Source: RUG12461 sp045661345
GTDB taxonomy: Bacteria > Bacillota > Clostridia > Lachnospirales > Lachnospiraceae
Assembly: GCA_045661345.1 (NCBI GenBank)
Contig: JAZRFM010000012.1
Span: 56,420 to 120,419, forward strand
Length of the DNA stretch: 64,000 nt
Reading direction: 5' to 3'
How positions within the stretch are numbered: the first letter of the stretch is position 1; the number at the start of each line of letters is the position of its first letter. This document shows, one piece after another, positions 51,185 to 59,206 of the stretch. The translations under genes and the position numbers were made by a program. The notes under the pieces were generated by a model. That model was not told the origin of the DNA, ran no database searches, and saw only the letters and a program-made list of their open reading frames with translations.

Positions 51185-53563
51185 CTACGGTTCCTGCCAG
51201 AAGCCGCTCAGCGCCCTGCCGACGGTATCCGCACGCACGGTCCGGTAGTCCGCCCATTCCCGCGGAAAAGTCCTCCGGTTTTCCGCATACAGAAACCGTT
51301 CATCCAGCAGCAGGATCACCCCGCGGTCCGAAGCGGTCCTAATCACCCTTCCCGCAGCCTGCTGTACCTTGTTCATGCCGGGGTAGCGATACGCATAGTC
51401 AAACCCCAGACCGTTTTTTTCATCAAAGAAATCCTTCAGCAGCTCCCGCTCCGCCCCCACCTGGGGAATCCCGGTACCCACCACGATCACGCCGATCAGC
51501 TTCTCTCCGGTGAGATCGATTCCCTCGCCGAAAATCCCTCCCATGACACAAAAAGCAAGCATGGCGTCTCCCCGGGTAAATTCAAACTGCCGCAGAAACG
51601 CTTCCCGTTCCTCTTCCGTCATCCCCGGGGTCTGTACCAGCACCTCCACGCCGTCTACCATCTCTTCCTCAAACGCTTCCCTCACATCATTCAGCATTCG
51701 ATAAGACGGAAAAAAAGCGAGATAGTTCCCTTTTTTTGCCGTCACGGCTTCCTTCAGATAGCTTGCAATCCGTCGATACTCCGCCTCCGAGCGCCGGTCG
51801 TATCTGGTGGTCACATCGCTGCCGATGAGGAGCAGCCGCTGTGCAGGGTCAAAAGAGCTGTCCGCATAGATCGCGTAATTATCATCCCGGGTGCTGAGAA
51901 GGCTCTTGTAGTACCTGATGGGCAGCATGGTCGCCGAGAAAAAAACCGTACTCCGCGCCTTTTGCAGGCACTGCTCCAGATCATAGGAGGGATCCATACA
52001 GTGGATCGTCACAAAAAAAGCCCCCCGGTCGTCATGGCCTGCCGTGACCCGGTAGTTTTCCGTCAGCCTGTCATACGCTGCCAGGAACGTCTTTGTCGTG
52101 AAATAAAATTCCAGAAACTCTTTCTTTTCCGGAAATTCCACGTTTTTCGCGAGGAACTTCTCGATCTTTTCCACCAGCAGCTCCAGTGACAGGGCAAGAT
52201 CCGCAATCGTGTCCAATACGGTTTCCACATCGCATTCCCGCTTTAATGCAAGAAGTTTCCGGTTGCACTGAGCCAGCGCCTTTTCCACGGGACGATTGTA
52301 GTTTTTCATGAATCGCCTGGCTGCGAGGAAATCCTCCTTCACAATGGTCGCGCTGAACATTTCCCGTGCCCGGTCCACGAGATTATGTGCTTCATCCACC
52401 AGAAGCAGATTGGCGCCCACGTTCCCCTCCGCAAAAAAACGCTTCAGGGAAACTGTCGGGTCAAACGCATAGTTATAGTCACAAACAATGTCATCACACC
52501 AGGAGGACACATCCAGGCTCATTTCAAAAGGACAGACCATATGCTTTTTCGCCTGATGAAGCAGTGTTTCCCTGTCAAACACGTCTCCCCCGTTCAGAAG
52601 CTCAAATACCGCATCATTGACACGGTCATAATGCCCTTTTGCATAAGGGCAGTGCCGCGGATCGCATTCCGCCTCCTCATTCGGACATATTTTCTCCTTG
52701 GCCGTCAAACGGATCCGCTTGCTCCTAAGCCCTCTCGATTCGAGGAGAGAAAAGGTATCCATGGCAACCTGCGCCGTGATCGTCTTTGCCGTCAGGTAAA
52801 AAATCCGTTCGATCTCCCCTTCTCCCATGGCTTTGATCCCCGGATAAACCGTTGCGATGGTTTTCCCGACACCGGTCGGCGCCTGCAGAAACAGAATCTT
52901 CTTTCGCAGGATTGTCCTGTAGACATCCTTCACGAGCTCCTTCTGTCCGGCCCTGTATTCGTAGGGAAAAGAGAGGGGCCGGATCGATTCCGTCCGCGTT
53001 TTTCTCCATGCCATCCAAAAATCGGTCCATTTCCGGTACTCTTCCATCAGCGCAAAGAACCATTCCCGCAGTTCCTCGATCGTCAGCTCCTCCGTGAAAT
53101 ACCGGACATCATCCATCGTGGGATGTTCCGCATTCAGGCTGCAATAGGTCATCCGGACACGGATCAGGGGAAGATCGTTTTGCGTTGCGTAAATATAAGC
53201 GTAGACCTTTGCCTGGGCAAGGTGAACAGGAACCGGTTCTTTCATGGCTTCCACATCCAGATAGACGCCCTTGATCTCATCAATCGTCACCGGCTCCAGG
53301 TCCGCCAGGATGATGCCGTCAGCCCTGCCGTCCAGCCGGATATCATAGTCCTCCGTCGAAAACACATAGGAGAGCGGTACCTCCGGCGTGTACTCCGGCC
53401 CCTGGCGGCCTTGAATCATACGATGAATCCGGGTGCCCTCCCGCATGGCGGAGAGATCCCCGACAGAGCTTCTGCGATGATCGATGTCCCCAGACCGGCA
53501 GAGAAACTCCACCAGCTCCCGCACCGATATTTTGATCTGATACCGCTCCTGTTCTGCACTCAT
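51185..53563 (-). CDS. XPD/DinG-like Fe-S helicase with nuclease-like N-terminus
   Basis: 792 residues. Residues about 1-170 resemble a PD-(D/E)xK nuclease: LDGRADGIILADLEPVTIDEIKG gives the D...ExK pair and HLAQAKVYAYIYA the QxxxY motif of Cas4/RecB enzymes. A superfamily 2 helicase follows: Walker A QAPTGVGKT, the Fe-S Cys set CPNEEAECDPRHCPYA plus CPFE, LLLVDEAHNLVDRA (DEAH), VFFSATMLP, and motif VI QAAGRVIRTASDRG. It is probably a DNA repair helicase that also cuts. It precedes trkA by 48 nt on the same strand. Confidence 0.85.
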   Translation of the reverse strand: MSAEQERYQIKISVRELVEFLCRSGDIDHRRSSVGDLSAMREGTRIHRMIQGRQGPEYTPEVPLSYVFSTEDYDIRLDGRADGIILADLEPVTIDEIKGVYLDVEAMKEPVPVHLAQAKVYAYIYATQNDLPLIRVRMTYCSLNAEHPTMDDVRYFTEELTIEELREWFFALMEEYRKWTDFWMAWRKTRTESIRPLSFPYEYRAGQKELVKDVYRTILRKKILFLQAPTGVGKTIATVYPGIKAMGEGEIERIFYLTAKTITAQVAMDTFSLLESRGLRSKRIRLTAKEKICPNEEAECDPRHCPYAKGHYDRVNDAVFELLNGGDVFDRETLLHQAKKHMVCPFEMSLDVSSWCDDIVCDYNYAFDPTVSLKRFFAEGNVGANLLLVDEAHNLVDRAREMFSATIVKEDFLAARRFMKNYNRPVEKALAQCNRKLLALKRECDVETVLDTIADLALSLELLVEKIEKFLAKNVEFPEKKEFLEFYFTTKTFLAAYDRLTENYRVTAGHDDRGAFFVTIHCMDPSYDLEQCLQKARSTVFFSATMLPIRYYKSLLSTRDDNYAIYADSSFDPAQRLLLIGSDVTTRYDRRSEAEYRRIASYLKEAVTAKKGNYLAFFPSYRMLNDVREAFEEEMVDGVEVLVQTPGMTEEEREAFLRQFEFTRGDAMLAFCVMGGIFGEGIDLTGEKLIGVIVVGTGIPQVGAERELLKDFFDEKNGLGFDYAYRYPGMNKVQQAAGRVIRTASDRGVILLLDERFLYAENRRTFPREWADYRTVRADTVGRALSGFWQEP

Positions 53564-53605
53564 GTTTTTGCCTGCTGACGGACGGCATGCCCGTCATACA
53601 TAAAA

Positions 53606-53632
53606 GATACCCGAACCAATGATCCGGGTATC
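53606..53632 (-). terminator. Terminator of the HDOD gene
   Basis: GATACCCG / CGGGTATC, 8-bp stem with an 11-nt loop; leftward it is followed by TTTTATG. It lies 70 nt downstream of the HDOD gene and just before the helicase gene. Confidence 0.7.
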
Positions 53633-53701
53633 CAGTGTCGATTGATGATGTTTGATTGTGGGTGAAAGCCTGCAGAAACCGGTTTTCCTCTCAGATGCTT
53701 C

Positions 53702-54922
53702 TCAGGAGAACACATCTCTGAACCAGATCAGCGCATCCACATATGCCTTATAGATCTCGTCCATATCCATATTCCCGAGGATCATCTGACGGGATACCTC
53801 CTGCCAGTTCGCGTTTTCGTATGCAAGAATAAAATTCTTCACCGGCGCGAGAAACCCGGTGTCTTCACAGAGCGCTTCCTTGATCGGTGTGGAGATCTTT
53901 ACCATCTCAAGCGCTTCTTCCATGGGCTTATCCAGAATGATATCCAATACCGAGAACATCCCCATTAGGAAAAGCTCCTGGGATTGAATCGCCATATCGA
54001 AGGAAGGCGCCAGATTCTCTGCAAATTTACCGCGGATCAGTGACAATCTCGTGATCTCACTCGGCTTATCCGCACAAAGCTCTTTGGTCACCGCCGTGTT
54101 GATCCACTTCTTCAGCTCTTTCTGGCCAAGCATCGCCGCCGCATGACGGACGGAGGTGATCTCCGAATTTACGGATCTGGTATTCGCCATCTTCAGAAGC
54201 GAGATGACAAGCGCCGTGTCCTGACCGACCACATCCGCTGCCTTCGCAAGATCGAAGTCCACATCGTTGACCACTTTCAAAAGCTGGATGTAATTTGCCT
54301 TTAACGGTGCGACCTCCTTCGCCCCTTCGGTGACGGGCATCCGGAAGAACTCGCCTTCATAAAGATCGAAGCTTCCGCTCTTTTTCAGGGAATCGTATTC
54401 TTCCTGGGAATTTACATTGACTGCCACAAGCTTCATCTTCGGATAAACCTTTCCGAAAAAGGCCCGGGCATTCTGAATATTGATCTTTTTATGATTCAGA
54501 AGGATGTAGTCCATCTGCGAAAGGATCTCATGATATTCGTGAAAATCCTCGATGCCTAGCTTGCGCATCGCAAACCGGAACCCCTTTTCCTTCAGATCAA
54601 TGATCCGCTTGATGAATGTCTCCTGAGGCGCAACCGTGGGATCACAGAGGAGCACCACATTTCCCCTCGGTGAAGTACACTGTTCCTCGATCCCCGCAAA
54701 CAGAGAAAACTGGTTGATCGTGACGAAAACATCTCTGCCTGCCGTAAGCGCATTGACACCGACCGCGGTGATGATGTCCAATCCGAGAATGTCCGCCGCA
54801 CCGTCATTGCCTCCGGTTCCGAGAAGACTCGGCCGCAGCAGATGGTTCTCCTTCTGCGCGAACAGGGAGTATGCGCTGACCTCCATTTTTTCATTAAACA
54901 GCGGAATGAGTGTTGCGAGCAT
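53702..54922 (-). CDS. HDOD-domain protein with lost EAL site
   Basis: 406 residues. The C-terminal half (about 195-406) is an HDOD domain: LKANYIQLLKVVNDVDFDLAKAADVV, SLLKMANTRSV and ITSVRHAAAMLGQKELKKWI. The N-terminal half aligns with the EAL-like part of YuxH-type proteins, but the ExL signature is absent and the region FRFAMRKLGIED has replaced the usual ALDDF-type metal site. It is thus a signalling protein without phosphodiesterase activity; c-di-GMP binding is open. The ATG is preceded by GAGGAGG. Confidence 0.84.
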   Translation of the reverse strand: MLATLIPLFNEKMEVSAYSLFAQKENHLLRPSLLGTGGNDGAADILGLDIITAVGVNALTAGRDVFVTINQFSLFAGIEEQCTSPRGNVVLLCDPTVAPQETFIKRIIDLKEKGFRFAMRKLGIEDFHEYHEILSQMDYILLNHKKINIQNARAFFGKVYPKMKLVAVNVNSQEEYDSLKKSGSFDLYEGEFFRMPVTEGAKEVAPLKANYIQLLKVVNDVDFDLAKAADVVGQDTALVISLLKMANTRSVNSEITSVRHAAAMLGQKELKKWINTAVTKELCADKPSEITRLSLIRGKFAENLAPSFDMAIQSQELFLMGMFSVLDIILDKPMEEALEMVKISTPIKEALCEDTGFLAPVKNFILAYENANWQEVSRQMILGNMDMDEIYKAYVDALIWFRDVFS

Positions 54923-55013
54923 GATTCCTCCTCTCGAGATACAAAGAATTCCCCATACACCGTAATTGTATCACATTTCAGGTATCACGCAACGACTTTT
55001 TGGAAAAAAGGCA

Positions 55014-55253
55014 CTATGCCACACAGAACTTCTGAAGTGCCCTTTCAAAGCCCTTGTCAGCATCACGGTACTGGACCCTGAGCTTCCGCGCAAATCCCAT
55101 ACTCATCACACCCAGCAGGGACTTTGCATCCACATAGAGATTGCCGCTGATCACATTCACATCATATTCGCTCTTGCCTGCGGCATTGACAAACTCCGCC
55201 ACATCTTCCATATCATGAAATTCTACAATCCTCTGGTTAATCTTTTCCGTCAT
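55014..55253 (-). CDS. Crh-like HPr paralogue without His15
   Basis: 79 residues, one HPr domain. VNAAGKSEYDVNV and the VDAKSLLGVMSMG stretch align well with HPr. The active-site loop GLHARPA is replaced by FHDMEDV: the His15 position is Asp14, Arg17 is Glu16, Pro18 is Asp17. The regulatory serine of HPr (Ser46) is kept as Ser45. That combination is what defines Crh of Bacillus, a CcpA co-effector that cannot carry PTS phosphate. The start at 55253 gives a 6-nt gap to GGAG; the ATG at 55256 leaves only 3 nt. A cre-like palindrome lies 38 bp upstream. Confidence 0.78.
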   Translation of the reverse strand: MTEKINQRIVEFHDMEDVAEFVNAAGKSEYDVNVISGNLYVDAKSLLGVMSMGFARKLRVQYRDADKGFERALQKFCVA

Positions 55254-55290
55254 CATACACTCCTTCCCGATTCGCCCGGCCCTTCATCTC

Positions 55291-55304
55291 CGAAAACGTT
55301 TTCG
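55291..55304. promoter_or_regulatory. Perfect cre-like/LacI-type palindrome
   Basis: CGAAAACGTTTTCG is a perfect 14-bp palindrome centred on CG. Its core GAAAACGTTTTC fits the cre consensus and shares the half-site CGTTTTCG with the operators at 15146 and 15319. A weak leftward TTCGAC-17-TTACGA promoter overlaps it, so a bound regulator would block transcription of the Crh-like gene. Apart from this site, the roughly 300 bases between that gene and tRNA-Pro hold only the tRNA promoter. Confidence 0.7.
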
Positions 55305-55523
55305 TAAGTCCGGAAAAAAAAATGAGTCGAACAGAATCTGTAAAGTGACTCCTCCATCAGGATCCCTTTCCTCCCGATTTTCTGTAATTATGTCGGAATC
55401 CCCCTTTGAAATCAACTGCAAATCTGCACAAACTTTTCCGTTAAAGGTCACCATCTATGTGCACATTTCCTCTTGCTTCTCAAGATTTTGTATGATGTCA
55501 AGGTCAAAAGTGCCATGCGATGG

Positions 55524-55552
55524 TTGACATCCCAAATTTCGTGTTGTAAGAT
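55524..55552 (+). promoter_or_regulatory. Promoter of tRNA-Pro
   Basis: Consensus TTGACA (55524-55529), 17-nt spacer, TAAGAT (55547-55552); expected start about 2 nt before the tRNA. Confidence 0.85.
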
Positions 55553-55560
55553 GAGTTGCA

Positions 55561-55633
55561 CGGGGTGTGGCCCAGGTGGTAGGGCGCTTGACTGGGGGTC
55601 AAGAGGCCGCAAGTTCGAGTCTTGTCACTCCGA
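55561..55633 (+). tRNA. tRNA-Pro (anticodon GGG)
   Basis: A 73-nt cloverleaf. Acceptor stem CGGGGTG/CACTCCG, D-stem GCCC/GGGC, anticodon stem CTTGA/TCAAG with loop CTGGGGG (anticodon GGG), T-arm GCAAG-TTCGAGT-CTTGT, discriminator A, CCA not encoded. Its 3' half borders a string of mobile-element debris, as expected for a tRNA used as integration site. Confidence 0.93.
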
Positions 55634-55641
55634 CACCTTAA

Positions 55642-55688
55642 AAACCGCGCAGAATCAGCGTTTTCGATGATTTTGCGCGGTTTGTTTT
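55642..55688 (+). terminator. Terminator of tRNA-Pro
   Basis: AAACCGCGCAGAATCA pairs with TGATTTTGCGCGGTTT (16 bp with one G-T pair), 10-nt loop, then TGTTTTAT. Confidence 0.85.
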
Positions 55689-55700
55689 ATCATATACCCC

Positions 55701-55799
55701 ATGGGTGACACGGAAAAGATGGTCTTGATCATCTACAGTCATATCCTGGATGAAAAAGAAAACATCACTGCCTCCATTGAGAAGGCGATGGCGCTATAG
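55701..55799 (+). pseudogene. C-terminal remnant of a tyrosine recombinase
   Basis: Only 32 codons remain, reading MGDTEKMVLIIYSHILDEKE and on to TAG. The spacing and residues match the end of phage/ICE integrases (MGHxxxxxTxxxYxH...), including the catalytic Tyr of the IYSH motif; the preceding HxxR region is missing and His of MGH is Asp. It sits 67 nt after tRNA-Pro, where integrases of tRNA-targeting elements usually lie. It shows that an element once inserted here and was largely lost. Confidence 0.65.
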
Positions 55800-55813
55800 A
55801 ATCCATAAACCGT

Positions 55814-55842
55814 GCGGGGTGGTACTTGCCCCGCTCTTTTTT
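55814..55842 (+). terminator. Terminator after the integrase remnant
   Basis: GCGGGG / CCCCGC, 6-bp GC-only stem with a 9-nt loop, followed by TCTTTTTT. It would be the original integrase terminator. Confidence 0.8.
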
Positions 55843-55931
55843 ACCGTTTCCGATGTTGCTTTGCTTCCTCTGCCTGCTCTGCTGTGGGCTTGTTCGTTTC
55901 AATAAAGACCATGAAATGAAAGGAAAAGGCT

Positions 55932-56234
55932 ATGAAGTATACGTATACCGCAGTTATTACCCCAGCCGAAGACGGCACTGAGTTTTATTGCCGCGTTCCA
56001 GATCTTCCCGGATGTATTACCACCGGCGCAGATATTGATGATTGCATTGATCTCATCTCTGATGCCATGGCATTGTGGCTTGTATCAGCAGAGGATCACG
56101 GAGATCCAATCCCACCCGCGTCCAAGCAATCCGATATCGAGAGGGAAGATGACTCTGTGCTTTCCATCATCCGGGCTGATACCATCGCTTATCGAGCTTT
56201 AACAGATACGAGAAGTGCTGCAAACATTTGCTGA
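55932..56234 (+). pseudogene. hicB: Truncated HicB-family antitoxin
   Basis: The first about 93 residues are a HicB-like domain (MKYTYTAVITPAEDGTEFYC, RVPDLPGCITTGADIDDCIDL, SDAMALWLVSAEDHGDPIP, IIRADTIAYRALTDTRS). HicB proteins of this type normally continue with a ribbon-helix-helix DNA-binding end; here the frame runs into the tail of an antisense hsdR fragment and stops after AANIC. No hicA toxin gene is visible upstream, where only about 90 nt separate it from the terminator. AAAGGAAAAGGC precedes ATG. DNA binding and autoregulation should be lost. Confidence 0.8.
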
Positions 56235-56914
56235 TATCGCATTATATGCTTTTGGTCTGTAACCTCTATCTTTCCATCCACTTCTTTTTCTTGCTTTACA
56301 TATGCGATACCGTACCTTAATAAGAATAGAAGCCGTTCAGGACTACACATTGACGTGATAATCCTGTTTGTCGGCGTATTCACGTTCAGATTTGTCTGAT
56401 ATTCCGGGGTCGTATGAATCACTTGACAATTGAAATCCGATAATATCTTTTTTTCCACATTAGGATTCACTTTCAAATACGGATAATTGTCAATAAAAGG
56501 TGCAACAGGCAGGTTGCCCTGATTCTCTTCTCTAAAGCAATTAAAAGGTGCAGATTTTCTTGCCGCTGTACAATAGAATGCCCCTTGTATCGGCGTGATC
56601 CCGCCCACGGTGTCATACTCCATATTGTTGGAGAAGATCATTAACTGCGTTATGTTTATGAATCTCCTGAACTTCTTATTTGGAAAGCGTTGTTTGTTCA
56701 TCCTCTCACTTTCCGCAACCATACCACCATGATTATTAGGTTTCTTCACTTCAATAAAAACCAAAGGAAGACCGTTCACAAACAAGGTTATATCCGGTCG
56801 GAAATTATCCTGTCCATTCTGACAAGTAAATTCTGCAGTACAATGATAAACATTCTTTTCCGGATGCTCATAGTCTATCAGTTTTTCTTTATTGCTTTTA
56901 TTCTTTTTGGGATG
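56189..56914 (-). pseudogene. hsdR: Fragment of type I restriction subunit HsdR
   Basis: An open frame of about 240 codons that has neither a proper start nor the helicase part. It matches the HsdR N-terminal nuclease domain: LIDYEHPEKNVYHCTAEF, RPDITLFVNGLPLVFIEVKK (the D...ExK core), FINITQLMIFSNNMEYD, and it breaks off in QKHIMRYQQMFAAL, just where the helicase normally begins. The right end starts at a stop codon at 56915-56917. The break at about 56210-56217 coincides with the break in the convergent hicB. No hsdM or hsdS remains. Confidence 0.85.
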
Positions 56915-56989
56915 CTATAGTATGTCTTGTCGCAACGCCGTTCGGCGGGGCAATTCTAACTATCATTTCTATTTTCAGGAGGTATTCTC

Positions 56990-57457
56990 ATGTCTACTAA
57001 TCAATCCAATGGCACCCATTCACTTCTCGACTCTGCAACAGGTTCTATTCCCTACAAAATGACGAACGACTATATGTTCAAAGAAGTCATGCAGCGGAAC
57101 AACGACGTCCTCAAAGGGCTGATCGCTTCCCTTCTTCACATTGAAATGGACGACGTAAAATCTGTCATGATCACGAATCCGATCAAACCCGGAGATGCGG
57201 TCAACGACAAGACCGTGATCCTGGACGTCAACGTCCTTTTTAACAACAGCACCTATCTCGATCTGGAAATGCAAGTGGCGAACCTCTATAACTGGGTGGA
57301 TCGCTCCTCATACTACCTTTGCCGGAACTTCTCCAATCTTCTCTTCATGATCAGGCTGGCGCATTTATTCGTGACACTTCCCATGTCCGCAGGAGTCAAT
57401 ATGTCTGCTGTCCCCATGATGACATCATTCCTGCTGCGATGTCTGACCAGGATATGA
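56990..57457 (+). pseudogene. Truncated Rpn-type PD-(D/E)xK nuclease
   Basis: Residues 1 to about 118 match the Rpn/transposase-like PD-(D/E)xK family: IPYKMTNDYMFKEVMQRNND, NDKTVILDVNVLFNNSTYLDLEMQV (D...ExQ core) and LYNWVDRSSYYLCRNFSNLL. Family members are usually about 280-300 residues. Here the reading frame changes to an unrelated tail (MIRLAHLFVTLPMSAGVN...) and stops at 155, so a deletion or frameshift has removed the second half. CAGGAGG precedes ATG. Related proteins promote recombination and are common on mobile DNA. Confidence 0.75.
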
Positions 57458-57507
57458 ACTGATATGTAATGACCTCCTGTCAAGAGGAAAATTACATATC
57501 AGTTCAT
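57454..57507. repeat. Perfect 17-bp inverted repeat
   Basis: ATGAACTGATATGTAAT (57454-57470) and its exact reverse complement (57491-57507), with a 20-nt spacer that itself holds CCTC/GAGG. No T run follows, so it is not a plain terminator. It sits at the break point of the Rpn-type gene and could be a mobile-element end, a recombination site or a regulator-binding palindrome. Confidence 0.85.
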
Positions 57508-57578
57508 TGACGCCGATCTCTCGCATGCGTATAATAATTCTCGTAACTCCTAAGTCTTGTACCGCAAAGGGAAAGAAC

Positions 57579-58868
57579 ATGAGCAGAAAGAATTTCCTTC
57601 ACAGCGCATCCAAAAAGTGTCTCATCGCCATCATGACAGCCGCCATGATGATGTCATCCGCTGCAGCGGCGCTTGCTGATCCAATCACCGTATGTGCCGA
57701 GCAATTGGCCGATAACCCGAGCGGCAGCACGGTTTCTATCGGTGCCGGGGATACGATGGAAAACAATTGGGGGACGATCGGGAATAACGCCGGAACTCTG
57801 TCAAACAACATGGGAACTGTACAAAGCAACACCGGCACTGTGTCAGATAACTACGGCAACGTAACGAATACGTCTGACGGATCATCAACCGGTCAGGTAG
57901 TTGAAAATCATACGGGCGGAACTGTTACCGGCGGCAACGTCGGTGACAACTACGGCACAGTAAATGCAGATAGCAGTGGAAACATCTCTGTTACCAACAA
58001 CTACCCCAGCGGAACCGTCACCGGGAACGGCGGTGGCACCGGCAGCAGCATTACCAACAACTACGGAACAGCGACTGACATTCATGCCATTGCCAAGAAC
58101 TATGGCACGGTAAGCAACGATCTCACCGGTGATGAAAATAAAACCACGATCACGGATCAATATACTGGAGCGCCCACTCCGACAGGGAATGTTCAGGTCA
58201 ATAATACAGCCGCCATCGACTATGATCAGTATCAGCAGCTCATGAGCGTCACCGATCCCGCTCCCGCTGCACCTGCGGAACCCAGTGCAAATGTACAGCC
58301 TGGTCCGAGTGTAGAATCGCCCGAATCTGAAACATCTACGGAAAATGAAGACATAAGAAATATCATGATAAACTCCGGCGCCGATGCTTTTATCAACAGC
58401 AATACATATGAAATGCAGAACAATCGAATAAATTATGTCAGCCATGAGATTGCATTTGCCATCGCTTCTGCTGATAAAGATGGTGCCGTCATTATTAGCC
58501 GAGATAACGATATCAATTTCACAGCTGAAATGATAAATGCATTTGTAAACTCAAATGGAGAATGCATGTATCCTATGATTTTCAGTTTCATATACAATGG
58601 ACACGTTATGCTGTTGTATATTCCTAAAGGAAGCAAACTTACTGTTTCTTTGTCGGAATTATTTGCAAAATCTAAAACACAGAGTTTTTTGTATATAAAA
58701 GAATTTTTTACAGGTGCTGTTTTAGAAGATCTTACAGATGTAACCCAAAAGTCGAACAATGGCCGCGATCACAGATTATGGTATGTATCATCAGAAGGGG
58801 CCCTTGAGAGTCGTCCAGAGAAGTATTCCGAAACTGGGTTATCGGAGCCATCATTTCAAAGACACTGA
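57579..58868 (+). CDS. Secreted protein with NNxGTx heptapeptide repeats
   Basis: 429 residues from MSRKNFLHSASKKCLIAIM, unrecognised. The signal peptide runs to about ALA-D (residue 34). Residues about 55-92 are tandem 7-residue units NNxGT(V/I/L)x: NNWGTIG, NNAGTLS, NNMGTVQ, SNTGTVS, DNYGNVT. Looser NYGTV units follow to about 190. Such a period suggests a beta-solenoid stalk. A Pro/Ala/Glu linker (about 230-260) leads to a C-terminal globular domain (EDIRNIMINSGADAFINSN...YIKEFFTGAVLEDLTD). The start at 57579 has AAAGGGAAAG upstream. A terminator follows at 58889. The last 40 residues may be a run-on. Confidence 0.75.
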   Translation: MSRKNFLHSASKKCLIAIMTAAMMMSSAAAALADPITVCAEQLADNPSGSTVSIGAGDTMENNWGTIGNNAGTLSNNMGTVQSNTGTVSDNYGNVTNTSDGSSTGQVVENHTGGTVTGGNVGDNYGTVNADSSGNISVTNNYPSGTVTGNGGGTGSSITNNYGTATDIHAIAKNYGTVSNDLTGDENKTTITDQYTGAPTPTGNVQVNNTAAIDYDQYQQLMSVTDPAPAAPAEPSANVQPGPSVESPESETSTENEDIRNIMINSGADAFINSNTYEMQNNRINYVSHEIAFAIASADKDGAVIISRDNDINFTAEMINAFVNSNGECMYPMIFSFIYNGHVMLLYIPKGSKLTVSLSELFAKSKTQSFLYIKEFFTGAVLEDLTDVTQKSNNGRDHRLWYVSSEGALESRPEKYSETGLSEPSFQRH

Positions 58869-58888
58869 CACGATAATCCTCAGGCATA

Positions 58889-58916
58889 GAGCGCCGAGAT
58901 CGCCGGTGCTCTTTTT
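58889..58916 (+). terminator. Terminator of the heptapeptide-repeat gene
   Basis: GAGCGCCG pairs with CGGTGCTC (one G-T pair), 7-nt loop, then TTTTTCTG. It lies 20 nt after the stop and suggests that the gene is a complete unit. Confidence 0.8.
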
Positions 58917-58954
58917 CTGTAATGCCGCGCTCTGCAATCTGACCATTCGCTGTT

Positions 58955-59206
58955 TTACCCAGGAGAAGATTCAAGGAGCTTTTTCAGTTCTGTCGTCTTC
59001 CATATGTGCCGTATGTAGGATGTCAGGATGAGCGACACGAAAAGGATAAACAGACGTCCGGTTTTGCCTTCCTCAGAACTGTTCTGCTGTTTGTCAAAAT
59101 GCGGTTGACTTTTCATCTGCTGGAAGTACTTTTCCTGCTCATCACGAAGGCGATAATGCCTGTAAGTTTTTACAATACGCTGCTTATGAGGAGGCGCCCT
59201 ATGAAA
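58955..59206 (-). pseudogene. C-terminal fragment of an IS1634-like transposase
   Basis: An 83-codon open stretch directly after the stop codon of the DUF4143 gene and in the same frame. It reads KTYRHYRLRDEQEKYFQQMK, then SSEEGKTGRLFILFVSLILTSY and RHIWKTTELKKLLES, the conserved end of DDE transposases of the IS1634 group. It has no start codon, the catalytic part is missing, and it ends early. No terminal inverted repeats were found. Confidence 0.6.

Noticed and set aside
55841..55912. Leftward 23-codon frame (MVFIETNKPTAEQAEEAKQH...) between the terminator and hicB
   Set aside because: It looks protein-like but has no ribosome site and no family I can name; it may be the tail of a lost gene, too short to support.
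58732..58974. Leftward 80-codon frame overlapping the end of the secreted repeat protein
   Set aside because: It overlaps a supported gene and its terminator and does not continue the IS1634-like reading convincingly.
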